From an uncultured Saprospiraceae bacterium (GTDB lineage: Bacteria > Bacteroidota > Bacteroidia > Chitinophagales > Saprospiraceae): a stretch of 64,000 nucleotides of DNA. The stretch spans positions 1-64,000 of the forward strand of contig CAKZVK010000043.1 in the NCBI GenBank assembly GCA_937921825.1. Direction: 5' to 3'. Shown in pieces: positions 47,030-55,552 of this stretch. The position numbers and the translations under genes are program-made. The notes beneath the pieces were generated by a model. The model searched no databases. It had not been told where the DNA came from and saw nothing but the letters and a program-made list of their open reading frames with translations. Numbering within the stretch: the first letter of the stretch is position 1; the number at the start of each line of letters is the position of its first letter.

Positions 47030-48751
47030 TTAGAGGTTACCATTCTTTAGTTCTTTGACTGCATGATCTGCAGCTCTAGCAGTCAATGCCATATAGGTCA
47101 GTGATGGATTTTGGCAAGCTGACGAGGTCATACAAGCGCCATCTGTTACGAAGACATTCTTAACCTCATGCACCTGATTCCATTTATTCAAGACTGAGGT
47201 CTTAGAGTCTTTCCCCATACGAGCTGTACCCATTTCATGTATTCCTAGTCCTACTCCGTAACTCTTATCCCAACCTTGTACATTTTTAAATCCAGCTGCT
47301 TCAAATATCTCTACGGCTGCAGTTTTCATATCCTCCCGCATCTTCAGCTCATTCTCCCTAAGAGTGGTATAGAACTTAATAATCGGGATACCCCAATCAT
47401 CCGTTTCTGAGGTGAGCTCCATACGATTATCATGGTATGGTAATATTTCTCCAAAGCCATTCATCCCTATAGTCCATGGCCCTGGCTCGAAGAGTTCATC
47501 TTTGAATTTCTTTCCGTAGCCCATTTCAGCAACACCTCTCCACCATTTTCCACGACGGGCACTGCCTTGGTATCCATAGCCTCTTATGAAGTCCTTATTG
47601 GTCTCTCTGCTTCCTGGGAGATTTCTGAATCGAGGAATATAAAATCCATTGGGCCTTCGGCCTTTATAATACATATCCTCATAGCCTTCCACATCTGCAC
47701 TCGCTCCTACTTGGAAATGGTGATCCATAATATTGTGACCTAGCTCTCCAGAGTCATTCCCCATCCCATTAGGAAAGCGATTACTCTTACTCTGCATAAG
47801 TATAGCTGTAGAATGAATACTAGAGGCATTACAGAAGACAATCTTAGAAGTAAAGTCATAAGTCTTCTTGGTTACGGCATCTATCACTCTGACTCCTGTC
47901 GCTCTCTTGCTGTCTTCATCATAGATGATTTCGTAAGCAATCGAATTAGGTCTCAAGGTCATATTACCCGTGGCCTCTGCTGCAGGTAGTGTAGATGAAT
48001 TACTGCTGAAGTAAGCACCATATGGACAACCCCTCATACATCTATTTCTGTATTGGCACTCTCCTCGCTTCGCAAACTTTTCACCATCACTAGTGATATG
48101 TGCAGTCCTACCAATCGTCAGCATTCTATGCTTCCATTTCTTTGACATACTCTTTTTCAGGTCTGCTTCTACACAGGTAAAATCCATCGGCTTGAGGAAC
48201 TGACCATCGGGCAATTGTTTCAGCCCTTCTTTCATACCACTGATACCTGCAAAGGATTCTACATAATCATACCAAGGAGCCAAATCATTATATCTAATAG
48301 GCCAATCTACAGCAACTCCATCTTTGGCATTGGCCTCAAAGTCCATTTCACTCCACCTATAGCTTTGTCTCCCCCATACTAACGAACGACCACCCACTTG
48401 ATAGCCTCGTATCCAATCAAATCTAGTACCTTCCTCTTCTTCATAGGGATGCTCAGAATCTTTGACAAAGTGATGAACCCATTCTGGCCTGACTGTGTAT
48501 CCTGTTCTTCTCTGCTTAGGATATTCTTTATCCAATTGCTTTTCAGAAAGACTTCCGCCATTCTCTAGTTCCCAGGGATCTAGATTGGCTGTATGATAAT
48601 CAGTGACATGCTTTATATTTCTTCCTCTCTCCAAGACTAGAGTCTTTAGGCCCTTTTCGCAGAGCTCTTTGGCAGCCCATCCTCCAGAGATTCCGGTCCC
48701 TATTACGATAGCATCATAATTCATTGGGCTCTTCTCATCAAACAACGACAT
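47030..48751 (-). CDS. GMC-family FAD oxidoreductase
   Basis: A 573-residue flavoenzyme. The Rossmann motif GTGISGG (Gly18, Gly20, Gly23) binds FAD, the motif GGRSLVWG follows near residue 117, and GMC_oxred_C ends the protein with the catalytic-type His505 (GIHEMGTARMG) and DGACMTSSACQNPSLTYMAL. A 4-cysteine segment, CQYRNRCMRGCPYG, near residue 232 could bind an iron-sulphur cluster, as in sorbose/gluconate-type dehydrogenases. No signal peptide is seen; export together with subunit 3 through Tat is expected. The substrate is probably a free sugar or a glycoside oxidised at C3 or C2. Confidence 0.9.
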   Translation of the reverse strand: MSLFDEKSPMNYDAIVIGTGISGGWAAKELCEKGLKTLVLERGRNIKHVTDYHTANLDPWELENGGSLSEKQLDKEYPKQRRTGYTVRPEWVHHFVKDSEHPYEEEEGTRFDWIRGYQVGGRSLVWGRQSYRWSEMDFEANAKDGVAVDWPIRYNDLAPWYDYVESFAGISGMKEGLKQLPDGQFLKPMDFTCVEADLKKSMSKKWKHRMLTIGRTAHITSDGEKFAKRGECQYRNRCMRGCPYGAYFSSNSSTLPAAEATGNMTLRPNSIAYEIIYDEDSKRATGVRVIDAVTKKTYDFTSKIVFCNASSIHSTAILMQSKSNRFPNGMGNDSGELGHNIMDHHFQVGASADVEGYEDMYYKGRRPNGFYIPRFRNLPGSRETNKDFIRGYGYQGSARRGKWWRGVAEMGYGKKFKDELFEPGPWTIGMNGFGEILPYHDNRMELTSETDDWGIPIIKFYTTLRENELKMREDMKTAAVEIFEAAGFKNVQGWDKSYGVGLGIHEMGTARMGKDSKTSVLNKWNQVHEVKNVFVTDGACMTSSACQNPSLTYMALTARAADHAVKELKNGNL

Positions 48752-48861
48752 AACTTAATTTTATTTGATAGCAAATTAAACAAATATTCTTTCCCCACTA
48801 AGTAGTTATCCATAATCTTTATCTATTGGAAAATGATAAAATTGTTTGTACCTATGATGCT

Positions 48862-51800
48862 ATGATAATGATTAGAGAAAGAAGCTTAATCATACCATAT
48901 TATGGTCTGTTGATACTTGTCCTCCTTAGCGGCTATGGATGCACCCAAGATTCTAATCAAGATAGCAATGAGAATAAGGTCTCAAAACATCACAGTTCTA
49001 ATGACTATCCTATCCAGCTATCACGAATACTTAGCAGCCAATCAGGAATCTCGTTCAACAATAAAATAAATGACAGCGGAGGCATCAATCCGTTCACATG
49101 GAATTTCATGTATACAGGAGGTGGTGTAGGTATAGGCGACTTTAATGAGGATGGGTTTCAAGACATCTACTTTTGTGGCAACTTTGTAGAAGACCGACTA
49201 TACCTTAATCAGGGCAACTGGACATTTAAGGATGTCACTAAGCAAGCAGGCATTATTTGTCCTGACTGGTCCACAGGTGTCAGTGTGGCAGATGTCAATG
49301 GCGATGGACACCTAGACATCTATGTCTGTAAGAACCATCCCAGCATGGACAAAGACAAGCTCACTAATAAGCTATTTATAAATAATGGCAAGGCAAAGTT
49401 TACAGAAGCGGCTGCGACTTTTGGCCTAGCGGACACAGGTTACTCAATCCAGAGTTTATTCTTTGATATGGAAAATGATGGTGACCTGGACATGTATCTT
49501 ATAAACCAACCCATGGATGCCTTCTCTAAACTACTGGTTACACCTCAACAGGCTTCTGCAGTAGATGGCAGAGATAAACTATTTATCAATGACGGCAATC
49601 GATTTACTGATCAGACGAGTAAGTATCTCAAGAATAAAGATGCTTACGGACTAAATGTATTAGGCTCTGACCTGAATGATGATGGCTTCCTAGACCTCTA
49701 CATCAGTAATGATTATGACCAAGCAGATGAGCTACTGATTAATAAAGCTGGCAGAAAATTCGACAATAAAACATCCTCTAGCTTAGGCCATCTGTCGCTC
49801 TACAGTATGGGGAGTGATATCGCAGACATAGATCATGATGGCTACTCCGATATTGTGACACTAGATATGTCATACTCCGATCACTTCCGTAGTAAGACCA
49901 ACATGGAATCTATGAATGTGGAGCGATTCTGGAGCATGGCTAAAGCAGACAATATTCCTCAGTATAGCAAGAACACCTTACAGCTAAATCAAGGCAATTT
50001 AAAATTTAAAGATATCAGCCATTATGCAGGTATAGAGAATACAGACTGGAGTTGGTCGGTGCTCTTCTCGGATCTAAATAACAACTCAGAAATGGAACTC
50101 GTCGTCACTAACGGTATCTATAGGGATATTAAGAACAATGACTTCCGACTTTTTGTACAACAGAATCATGGAGGACAAGTTACACCTCAGAACTTCCTAG
50201 ATGTCCTGAAGAAGTTACCATCTACCCCAATAGAGAATATGCTCTATGAATTAAATGATGACTACAGCTATGAAAACATTGCACAGAAAGTGGGGTTCGC
50301 TGACAAGGGCTTTTCTACAGGTCTCGCATACGCTGATCTAGATAACGATGGAGACCTTGACCTCATCACCAACAATACAAATGAGCCCGCAGGCGTCTAT
50401 CAAAATAACACCAAGGCAGGAAACTATATTAATCTTCAACTCGAAGGTCCTAAAAAGAATACTAAAGGAATAGGAGCAAAAGTAAGAGTTTACAGCTCTG
50501 GGAAAATATTTACAAAAGAGATGGTCAATGTCAGAGGCTATTTTTCTTCAGTGCAGACAGACTTGCATTTTGGACTTGGCAATGCAACAGTTATAGACAG
50601 CATCGTGACTACATGGAATCACAAAAGCAAGACAGTCATAAAGAACCCTAAGATCAACGAGACCATTGTAGTCAAGTATGATATAAACGAACCGAGAACA
50701 AAGCAAAGAACAGATAAGGTTCTATTTGAAAATGTAGCTCTTGTGAATTATCTCCACAAAGAAAACAGCTACGATGACTATGGAGAACAAATATTACTCC
50801 CCCATGCACAGACTAACAATGGGCCCTACATTCTGACAGAAGATCTTAATGATGACAACCGAGAGGACCTCATCATATCAGGTAGCGCTGGCCGTTCAAG
50901 TCAGATTTTCTTACAGCAAGAAAGTGGTCAATTGAAACCATCTCCATCTGCGGTACTGGAAGCGGACAAGGCCAAGGAACAACTCCATATGTCTATCATC
51001 GAAAGTGAAAACTCAAAGCTACTCTATGCTGTAGCCGGTGGAGCTCAGTTTCAATCAAATTCGGAGAATCTAAAACATGATCTCTACAGAATAAATAAAG
51101 GACAATTAGTCAGAGAAAAAAAATCAAAACTGCCTAAACTAGATGGGCAGCCAGTCATCCAGATAGATATCGACGGAGACAAAGACCAAGACCTTTTTGT
51201 TGCAGGTAGAGCAAAAGCCAATAGCTACCCTCTTGCTCCTCATTCTATGTTCCTCGTAAATAACAAAGGCGTTTTCAATGAAGCCTCGTCCGAGGTATTA
51301 GCTCAGCCCAATATAGGATCAGTCACTGCAGGTGTCGCTGTAGACCTAGATGAGGACGGCGATCAAGACCTGGTACTGGCAGGAGAATGGTCTGAGATAT
51401 CTGTACTAATAAACGAGGGCGGAACCTTCACTCATGAGACTATACAGACTTTCGGACATTCTTCACGAGGTATATGGTCAGCCATGGCGGCTGGAGACTT
51501 TGATAATGATGGAGACCTTGACTTCTTAGTCGGCAACCTAGGAGAGAATAACAAATTCCACCCAACTGTAGAAAAGCCACTGTATCTCTATGCTGATGAC
51601 TATGATGGCAATAATAGCTATGATGTATTCCTAGCAAAAAGTTATAAAGAAAAAATAGTCCCTGTAAGAGGAAAGGAATGCTCTTCGCAGCAACTCCCTT
51701 CTCTTAATCAGAAGTTCAGTTCCTATACCGATTTTGCCCAATCAAGTATCCAAGAGATACTACCAATAGAAAACTCGGATGCAAAGCGTCTAGAGATAAA

Positions 51801-52179
51801 TAGCCTAGCGAGCATTCTTCTAGAGAACACTGGTAAGCTACAATTCAAAGCCCACAAGCTACCGGCTCTAATGCAGATGGGACCAATTAAAGATTTTCTA
51901 GTGGAGGACATTAATAATGATGGGCACTTAGACGTTTTATATAGCGGCAATCACTACAACGTAGAAGTAGAAACTGTCAGATATGATGGCTTAGGTGGCG
52001 GATTAGCCCTGGGTATAGGAAATTTAAAATTTGATTGCCTCCCTAGTCATGAATCTGGACTTTATTTTGATCATGACTCTAGAGACATGGAGTGGATAAA
52101 AATTCAAGGCGAAAAGCACCTTATAGTCAGTTCTAATAATGGGCCTCTAAAAAGCTACAAAATCAAAAAACAGGACTAA
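48862..52179 (+). CDS. FG-GAP/VCBS repeat lipoprotein with ASPIC-UnbV-like domain (copy 3)
   Basis: About 1,105 residues from the ATG at 48862. The frame opens at 48826, but a start at 48862 or 48868 gives a better lipoprotein signal (IPYYGLLILVLLSGYGC). It is related along its length to the copies at 29159 and 32491: the same GGGVGIGDFNEDGFQDIY opening, repeated DxDxDG calcium loops and an SSNNGPLK ending. The ASPIC-UnbV region (about 518-603) keeps GIGAKVRVY and NVRGYFSS but has TWNHKS where the other copies have WPNG. It diverges from the GMC gene and stands alone on the plus strand. Confidence 0.87.
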   Translation: MIMIRERSLIIPYYGLLILVLLSGYGCTQDSNQDSNENKVSKHHSSNDYPIQLSRILSSQSGISFNNKINDSGGINPFTWNFMYTGGGVGIGDFNEDGFQDIYFCGNFVEDRLYLNQGNWTFKDVTKQAGIICPDWSTGVSVADVNGDGHLDIYVCKNHPSMDKDKLTNKLFINNGKAKFTEAAATFGLADTGYSIQSLFFDMENDGDLDMYLINQPMDAFSKLLVTPQQASAVDGRDKLFINDGNRFTDQTSKYLKNKDAYGLNVLGSDLNDDGFLDLYISNDYDQADELLINKAGRKFDNKTSSSLGHLSLYSMGSDIADIDHDGYSDIVTLDMSYSDHFRSKTNMESMNVERFWSMAKADNIPQYSKNTLQLNQGNLKFKDISHYAGIENTDWSWSVLFSDLNNNSEMELVVTNGIYRDIKNNDFRLFVQQNHGGQVTPQNFLDVLKKLPSTPIENMLYELNDDYSYENIAQKVGFADKGFSTGLAYADLDNDGDLDLITNNTNEPAGVYQNNTKAGNYINLQLEGPKKNTKGIGAKVRVYSSGKIFTKEMVNVRGYFSSVQTDLHFGLGNATVIDSIVTTWNHKSKTVIKNPKINETIVVKYDINEPRTKQRTDKVLFENVALVNYLHKENSYDDYGEQILLPHAQTNNGPYILTEDLNDDNREDLIISGSAGRSSQIFLQQESGQLKPSPSAVLEADKAKEQLHMSIIESENSKLLYAVAGGAQFQSNSENLKHDLYRINKGQLVREKKSKLPKLDGQPVIQIDIDGDKDQDLFVAGRAKANSYPLAPHSMFLVNNKGVFNEASSEVLAQPNIGSVTAGVAVDLDEDGDQDLVLAGEWSEISVLINEGGTFTHETIQTFGHSSRGIWSAMAAGDFDNDGDLDFLVGNLGENNKFHPTVEKPLYLYADDYDGNNSYDVFLAKSYKEKIVPVRGKECSSQQLPSLNQKFSSYTDFAQSSIQEILPIENSDAKRLEINSLASILLENTGKLQFKAHKLPALMQMGPIKDFLVEDINNDGHLDVLYSGNHYNVEVETVRYDGLGGGLALGIGNLKFDCLPSHESGLYFDHDSRDMEWIKIQGEKHLIVSSNNGPLKSYKIKKQD

Positions 52180-52234
52180 TCTCTTAGTCCTGCTTAAACG
52201 AAAACCTGCTCAATCCCCACCGAAAAAAAATGGG

Positions 52235-52531
52235 CTAGCAATGAGTATGCGCTGATATCTTATATTTCAGTTTTCTTTTTCTAATAGTACTCATCAGTTG
52301 TTCTATACCGTTAGACTTTCTTATTGTCCGCTCCAAGAAGAACATCGAACTTACATTGTGATGTACTTGCATCTCTTGACGCAAGACCGCGATGGTATCC
52401 ATAGACAAGACCAGCTTAGAACAGAGACGCTTCTGACCATAGACATACTCTAGCCCTGGGTCCTCTCTTCTGAATGAAATATGGACTTCTTCCTTCAGAA
52501 AGTGAATTTTGAATGCATTCACTTTCCTCAT
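52235..52531 (-). CDS. Small hypothetical protein
   Basis: 98 residues, basic (KRKLKYK near the end), with FLKEEVHISFRREDPGLEYVYG in the first third. I do not recognise it. Its ATG overlaps the stop of the next upstream small gene as ATGA, which supports that both are translated. The gene lies between the third FG-GAP lipoprotein and another unknown gene. A fold or function cannot be suggested. Confidence 0.5.
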   Translation of the reverse strand: MRKVNAFKIHFLKEEVHISFRREDPGLEYVYGQKRLCSKLVLSMDTIAVLRQEMQVHHNVSSMFFLERTIRKSNGIEQLMSTIRKRKLKYKISAHTHC

Positions 52532-52713
52532 GCTCTACTAGGGGAATTCATATGTCTGACTGATGGAAGGTCTATGGTATAACCTTGTGTCATTTCCTGT
52601 CGCAGCTCATCCCATAATTTTTTGTTCTCCAGAGTCTGTGGAACCTTGCTGCGGTAGAAGGTTTTGCCTTTCTTAATCTGCTCTATAGATTTGATAATAA
52701 GTGTTCTGTTCAT
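52528..52713 (-). CDS. Very small hypothetical protein
   Basis: 61 residues starting MNRTLIIKSIEQIKKGKTFY, with a helix-forming central part (LENKKLWDELRQEMTQG). It overlaps the 98-residue gene by four bases. The helical, charged composition resembles small regulatory or antitoxin-like proteins, but there is no motif to support that. It is divergent from the gene at 52801. Confidence 0.45.
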   Translation of the reverse strand: MNRTLIIKSIEQIKKGKTFYRSKVPQTLENKKLWDELRQEMTQGYTIDLPSVRHMNSPSRA

Positions 52714-52771
52714 TTGTTCAGATTTAGGGAATAATTAATTTCGTGATTGATAATGCAATAAAAGCGAGAAC

Positions 52772-52790
52772 CGTGCAAGGCATCTGCACG
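52772..52790. promoter_or_regulatory. Inverted repeat before the 52801 gene
   Basis: CGTGCA-aggcatc-TGCACG is a perfect 6-bp inverted repeat ending 10 bases before the ATG. It could be an operator in the divergent gap or a hairpin in the leader that limits ribosome access. There is no T-run, so it is not a terminator. Confidence 0.4.
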
Positions 52791-52800
52791 AAATGACAAC

Positions 52801-53196
52801 ATGAGCAATCCTACAATTATAGAGACCCCTTCTAGGGTAGTCAGTCCCGATATCATAGCGGAACTACAGACACTGGTGCATGAGGCTGGTCAGGTTGTCG
52901 TGCATTGTATACAGACGACGCCTTATGCCAGCTATATAAGAATCTGGCCTACGACCTATCTCTATGATCAACATTCTGACCATAGTTCGGAATTAGTGCA
53001 TGCGGAGAACATAAGCTACTTTCCTACATGGAAAGCAGTGGAGGCGGGAGAGAATCATTTTACCTTGATCTTTTCGGGCTTGCCAAAATCTTGTCTAGTC
53101 TTTGACCTACTAGAGCATTGTGATAATCAGAGTGGCGCTTTTAGAGTGAATAGCATACCTAGGAATGACTCGGACGTCTATTATGTCCAGCTCTAA
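52801..53196 (+). CDS. Hypothetical protein, Bacteroidota-type
   Basis: 131 residues with a beta-strand-rich pattern. The first half (VVVHCIQTTPYASYIRIWPTTYLYD) reads like a small barrel or sandwich, and the second (FTLIFSGLPKSCLVFDLLEH ... FRVNSIPRNDSDVYYVQL) is a motif I have the impression of seeing in several Bacteroidota proteins of unknown role. There is no signal peptide, so it should be cytoplasmic. Its 3' end converges on the DUF6155 gene, with stop codons two bases apart. Confidence 0.7.
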   Translation: MSNPTIIETPSRVVSPDIIAELQTLVHEAGQVVVHCIQTTPYASYIRIWPTTYLYDQHSDHSSELVHAENISYFPTWKAVEAGENHFTLIFSGLPKSCLVFDLLEHCDNQSGAFRVNSIPRNDSDVYYVQL

Positions 53197-53197
53197 G

Positions 53198-53719
53198 CTA
53201 TGAGCGGAAAGTCTCATTATAAATCTCTTCCAGTTCCTCCTCTATCATAAATAAGGAATCAGAATCTGTAGCGAGCATCTGACAGCGATCCTTAAACTGA
53301 TTCTGTAAAGACAGCTGCTTGATAATCTCACAGGCCTTCTTGAAGTTTTCTATACAGTTATTGTAGGTTGCCTTGGTGGTACTTGGTCTCCTGAGGAGAT
53401 ATTGCATTTGACATTCAGAGGCAAAGAGATAGAGCTCTGCCATCTCATGCTCAAAAACAGAAATCTTAGAGATATCCTTAAGGATAGTTTTGATTTTCTG
53501 AATCCTTGGTCTCTTACGTGGCCTATTCCTAATATAGATCAGATTGTTTATGTCCTTCTTGGCAGTTCGGAATATCTTCATTCTATCTGCATCACTACCT
53601 AGTTCCATGGCATAATGCATCTTGACTTCAGGAACCTTTTGATAGATGGCGGTCAGCTCTTTGCGTAACTCATCTTCATCTAGGGACTTGATATACTTAT
53701 TAAACTCAGTTCTGCTCAT
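53198..53719 (-). CDS. DUF6155-like protein
   Basis: 173 residues, all alpha-helical by composition. The opening SRTEFNKYIKSLDEDELRKELTAIYQKVPEVKMHYAMEL and the later helical repeats resemble the DUF6155 family, small cytoplasmic proteins without known function. A good promoter (TTG-18-TACCTTTG) lies just upstream, so it is probably a stand-alone gene. Confidence 0.65.
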   Translation of the reverse strand: MSRTEFNKYIKSLDEDELRKELTAIYQKVPEVKMHYAMELGSDADRMKIFRTAKKDINNLIYIRNRPRKRPRIQKIKTILKDISKISVFEHEMAELYLFASECQMQYLLRRPSTTKATYNNCIENFKKACEIIKQLSLQNQFKDRCQMLATDSDSLFMIEEELEEIYNETFRS

Positions 53720-53734
53720 ATGCTCGGATTACCA

Positions 53735-53763
53735 CAAAGGTAAGACACCTGAGTTTCTCACAA
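53735..53763 (-). promoter_or_regulatory. Bacteroidota promoter of the DUF6155-like gene
   Basis: On the minus strand, TTG (complement of 53761-53763), 18 bases, then TACCTTTG (complement of 53735-53742), 15 bases before the ATG at 53719. This is the best full match to the TTG-n-TAnnTTTG consensus in the window. Confidence 0.6.
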
Positions 53764-53767
53764 AAAA

Positions 53768-53797
53768 AAGAGCAACCAACTAGTGGCCGCTCTTTTT
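53768..53797 (-). terminator. Terminator of the outer-membrane protein gene
   Basis: On the minus strand AAAAAGAGC, then a GGCCA...TTGGTT region with small mismatches and GCTCTTTTTTTT form a hairpin followed by a T-run, about 30 bases after the stop of the beta-barrel gene. Confidence 0.7.
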
Positions 53798-53824
53798 AAG
53801 TATAAAAAAGTGTTAGAAAATATC

Positions 53825-54520
53825 TTAGTATGCCAACGGAAGCGTTTCTTCCTTAACAGGCACTTCTACCTCTTCTTTTGATAGATCGATAGTGTATCCT
53901 AGCGAAACAGATACTCTGTTAGCACTTTTGTTCAGTTTCAAGATATCGTTACCGATAGCAAAGCCATCTACGATTCCTGTAAATCTGTATACATATCTTA
54001 GGTCTATAACTATATTACCAACTGAATACCCTACTAGTCCTTGGAAACCTCCATTGAACTTGTCAGCAGTGTCCTCATATCTATCCAGTTGTACTAATTC
54101 AGAATCCTTAACCAGCCTCATCTCTAGTACAGGGCCTACGCCTAACTTGAAATTCTTATGGCTAATACCCGCAGAAACAGGGATTTCTAGAATAGTATGC
54201 TTTTCTGTGTAAGTCGTTGGTCCTGATACTGATCTTCCATATTCCTGTGAAGAAAATGCAAGAGAATATTCAGTACCTAGTGCTTCTATCTGAAGGAAAC
54301 CTGGTCCTATCTTATTATGAAGCATAAATCCAACAGACTTAACGGAGTTTCCTCCAAGAAATGACATTTGAGGAGGAACAACATCAGAAGTTGGAATTAT
54401 TCTAATTTCTTCCGCTCCTTGGGTTATTGTACCGTATGAGATTTTCGGACCTATTGACCATTGACCCGTTGCTGTCATACCACAGCAAATAAACACTAAG
54501 AGTGCGATTAGTGATTTCAT
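53825..54520 (-). CDS. Outer-membrane beta-barrel protein (PorT/OmpA-barrel-like)
   Basis: 231 residues with a signal peptide (MKSLIALLVFICCGMTATG, cut before QW). The mature part alternates strands and turns as in eight-stranded barrels of Bacteroidota (WSIGPKISYGTI, GFMLHNKIGPGFLQIEALG, VPVSAGISHKNFKLGVGPVLEM, FQGLVGYSVGNIVIDLRYVYRF, RVSVSLGYTIDL). A short acidic tail follows the last strand. It probably sits in the outer membrane; a specific role is not visible. It has its own terminator. Confidence 0.75.
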   Translation of the reverse strand: MKSLIALLVFICCGMTATGQWSIGPKISYGTITQGAEEIRIIPTSDVVPPQMSFLGGNSVKSVGFMLHNKIGPGFLQIEALGTEYSLAFSSQEYGRSVSGPTTYTEKHTILEIPVSAGISHKNFKLGVGPVLEMRLVKDSELVQLDRYEDTADKFNGGFQGLVGYSVGNIVIDLRYVYRFTGIVDGFAIGNDILKLNKSANRVSVSLGYTIDLSKEEVEVPVKEETLPLAY

Positions 54521-54796
54521 TACCTTAAATATTTTTTAATCTAGTTTCTTAAAAATTAATCTTATTATTTGACACAACTAGAAGACAGATTCGAAACATT
54601 ATTACACTAGATTCCCTTTTTAATTGTTTATATTTTGCAAGGCAGTTGCTAATTATTTGCATAGAAAGGAGAAAACTGACGTATTCTGGAGGATGAAAAG
54701 ACCCTGCAAATTGAAAAAATGGGCCTCAGAGGGAAATTATCGCATAAATGATGCATTTAATGCGTCGATAGGCTTTATGTTCAGTAATAAAAGCCT

Positions 54797-54804
54797 TACT
54801 TTTG
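54797..54804 (+). promoter_or_regulatory. Bacteroidota -7 promoter box before rpmB
   Basis: TACTTTTG within CCTTACTTTTGCACC, 33 bases before the rpmB ATG. The same CCTTACTTTTGC core occurs before purB at 61970. The rest of the 316-base gap 54521-54837 holds no gene I can support. Confidence 0.65.
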
Positions 54805-54837
54805 CACCGCTTTTAAAGTAATATAACAAGAGATATC

Positions 54838-55089
54838 ATGTCTAGAATTTGTCAAGTAACAGGGAAGAAGCCGATTAGTGGAAACAACGTTTCTCACTCT
54901 AAAAGAAAAACGAGAAGAAGATTCCTTCCGAATTTGAACAATAAGAAATACTATATCCCTGAGACAGATCAGTGGGTTCAACTAAAGATTTCTGCATCAG
55001 CAATGAGAACAGTCAACAAGATTGGCATTTATGAGTTCTTAAAGAAGCAACAGAAAGCTGGATTTGATATCGGTATAGATTTAAAGTAA
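54838..55089 (+). CDS. rpmB: 50S ribosomal protein L28 (bL28)
   Basis: 83 residues, MSRICQVTGKKPISGNNVSHSKRKTRRRFLPNL at the start, as in all bL28 proteins, and a helical IGIYEFLKKQQKAGFD end. It starts the cluster rpmB-rpmG-DUF4295 that precedes ftsY, a Bacteroidota arrangement. It belongs to the large ribosomal subunit. Confidence 0.97.
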   Translation: MSRICQVTGKKPISGNNVSHSKRKTRRRFLPNLNNKKYYIPETDQWVQLKISASAMRTVNKIGIYEFLKKQQKAGFDIGIDLK

Positions 55090-55112
55090 TAAGAACAAGT
55101 AAGTAATTAGCG

Positions 55113-55301
55113 ATGGCAAAAAAGTCAAAAGGAAACAGAATCCAAGTTATACTAGAATGTACTGAACACAGATCATCAGGTCTAGGCGGTATGTCAAGAT
55201 ATGTAACTCAGAAGAATAGAAAGAATACTCCTGACAGAATGGAACTTAAAAAGTACAATCCTGTTATGAAGAAATATACCGTTCACAAAGAAATTAAATA
55301 A
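55113..55301 (+). CDS. rpmG: 50S ribosomal protein L33 (bL33)
   Basis: 62 residues with the L33 pattern ([49 protein letters not shown]). One of the zinc-ribbon cysteine positions is kept (ECTEH), but the C-terminal pair is replaced, so this is a zinc-free form. It lies between rpmB and the DUF4295 gene. Confidence 0.97.
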   Translation: MAKKSKGNRIQVILECTEHRSSGLGGMSRYVTQKNRKNTPDRMELKKYNPVMKKYTVHKEIK

Positions 55302-55303
55302 AC

Positions 55304-55477
55304 ATGGCTAAAGTATCAAAGAACGCAAGAGTAGCTCAGAGAGCGGCCAATGCAGGATCAGGTAGAGATTTTTGCAAGGTTGTAAAAAGTATCAAAGACC
55401 CTGTTACTGGAAAGTATACTTACAAAGAGGTCATTATACACAAAGATAAAGTGAAAGAATTCTTCGCTAAGAAGTAA
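55304..55477 (+). CDS. DUF4295 small basic protein
   Basis: 57 residues, starting at ATG 55304, two bases after the rpmG stop, and ending at TAA 55475-55477. It begins MAKVSKNARVAQRAANAGSG and continues with RDFCKVVKSIKDPVTGKYTY and a basic end (FFAKK). This is the DUF4295 family, found next to L28 and L33 across the Bacteroidota and almost certainly ribosome-associated; I recall a protein of this kind being seen in a Flavobacterium ribosome structure but cannot confirm it here. It is easily missed because of its size. Confidence 0.92.
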   Translation: MAKVSKNARVAQRAANAGSGRDFCKVVKSIKDPVTGKYTYKEVIIHKDKVKEFFAKK

Positions 55478-55498
55478 GAGCTACAATCAAGAAATACT

Positions 55499-55530
55499 AA
55501 AAGGCAAGGTCATCACTTTGCCTTTTTTTT
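55499..55530 (+). terminator. Terminator after the ribosomal protein cluster
   Basis: AAAAGGCAA, a 10-base loop and TTGCCTTTTTTTT, about 20 bases after the DUF4295 stop and before ftsY. Some read-through into ftsY is possible, since no separate promoter is obvious in the 22 bases between. Confidence 0.8.
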
Positions 55531-55552
55531 ATGTTACGCCTTAACAACGGAC

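Noticed and set aside
54624-54821. Plus-strand open frame of 65 residues before rpmB
   Set aside because: It runs across the rpmB promoter box, has unusual composition and no recognisable feature. It is more likely leader and promoter DNA.
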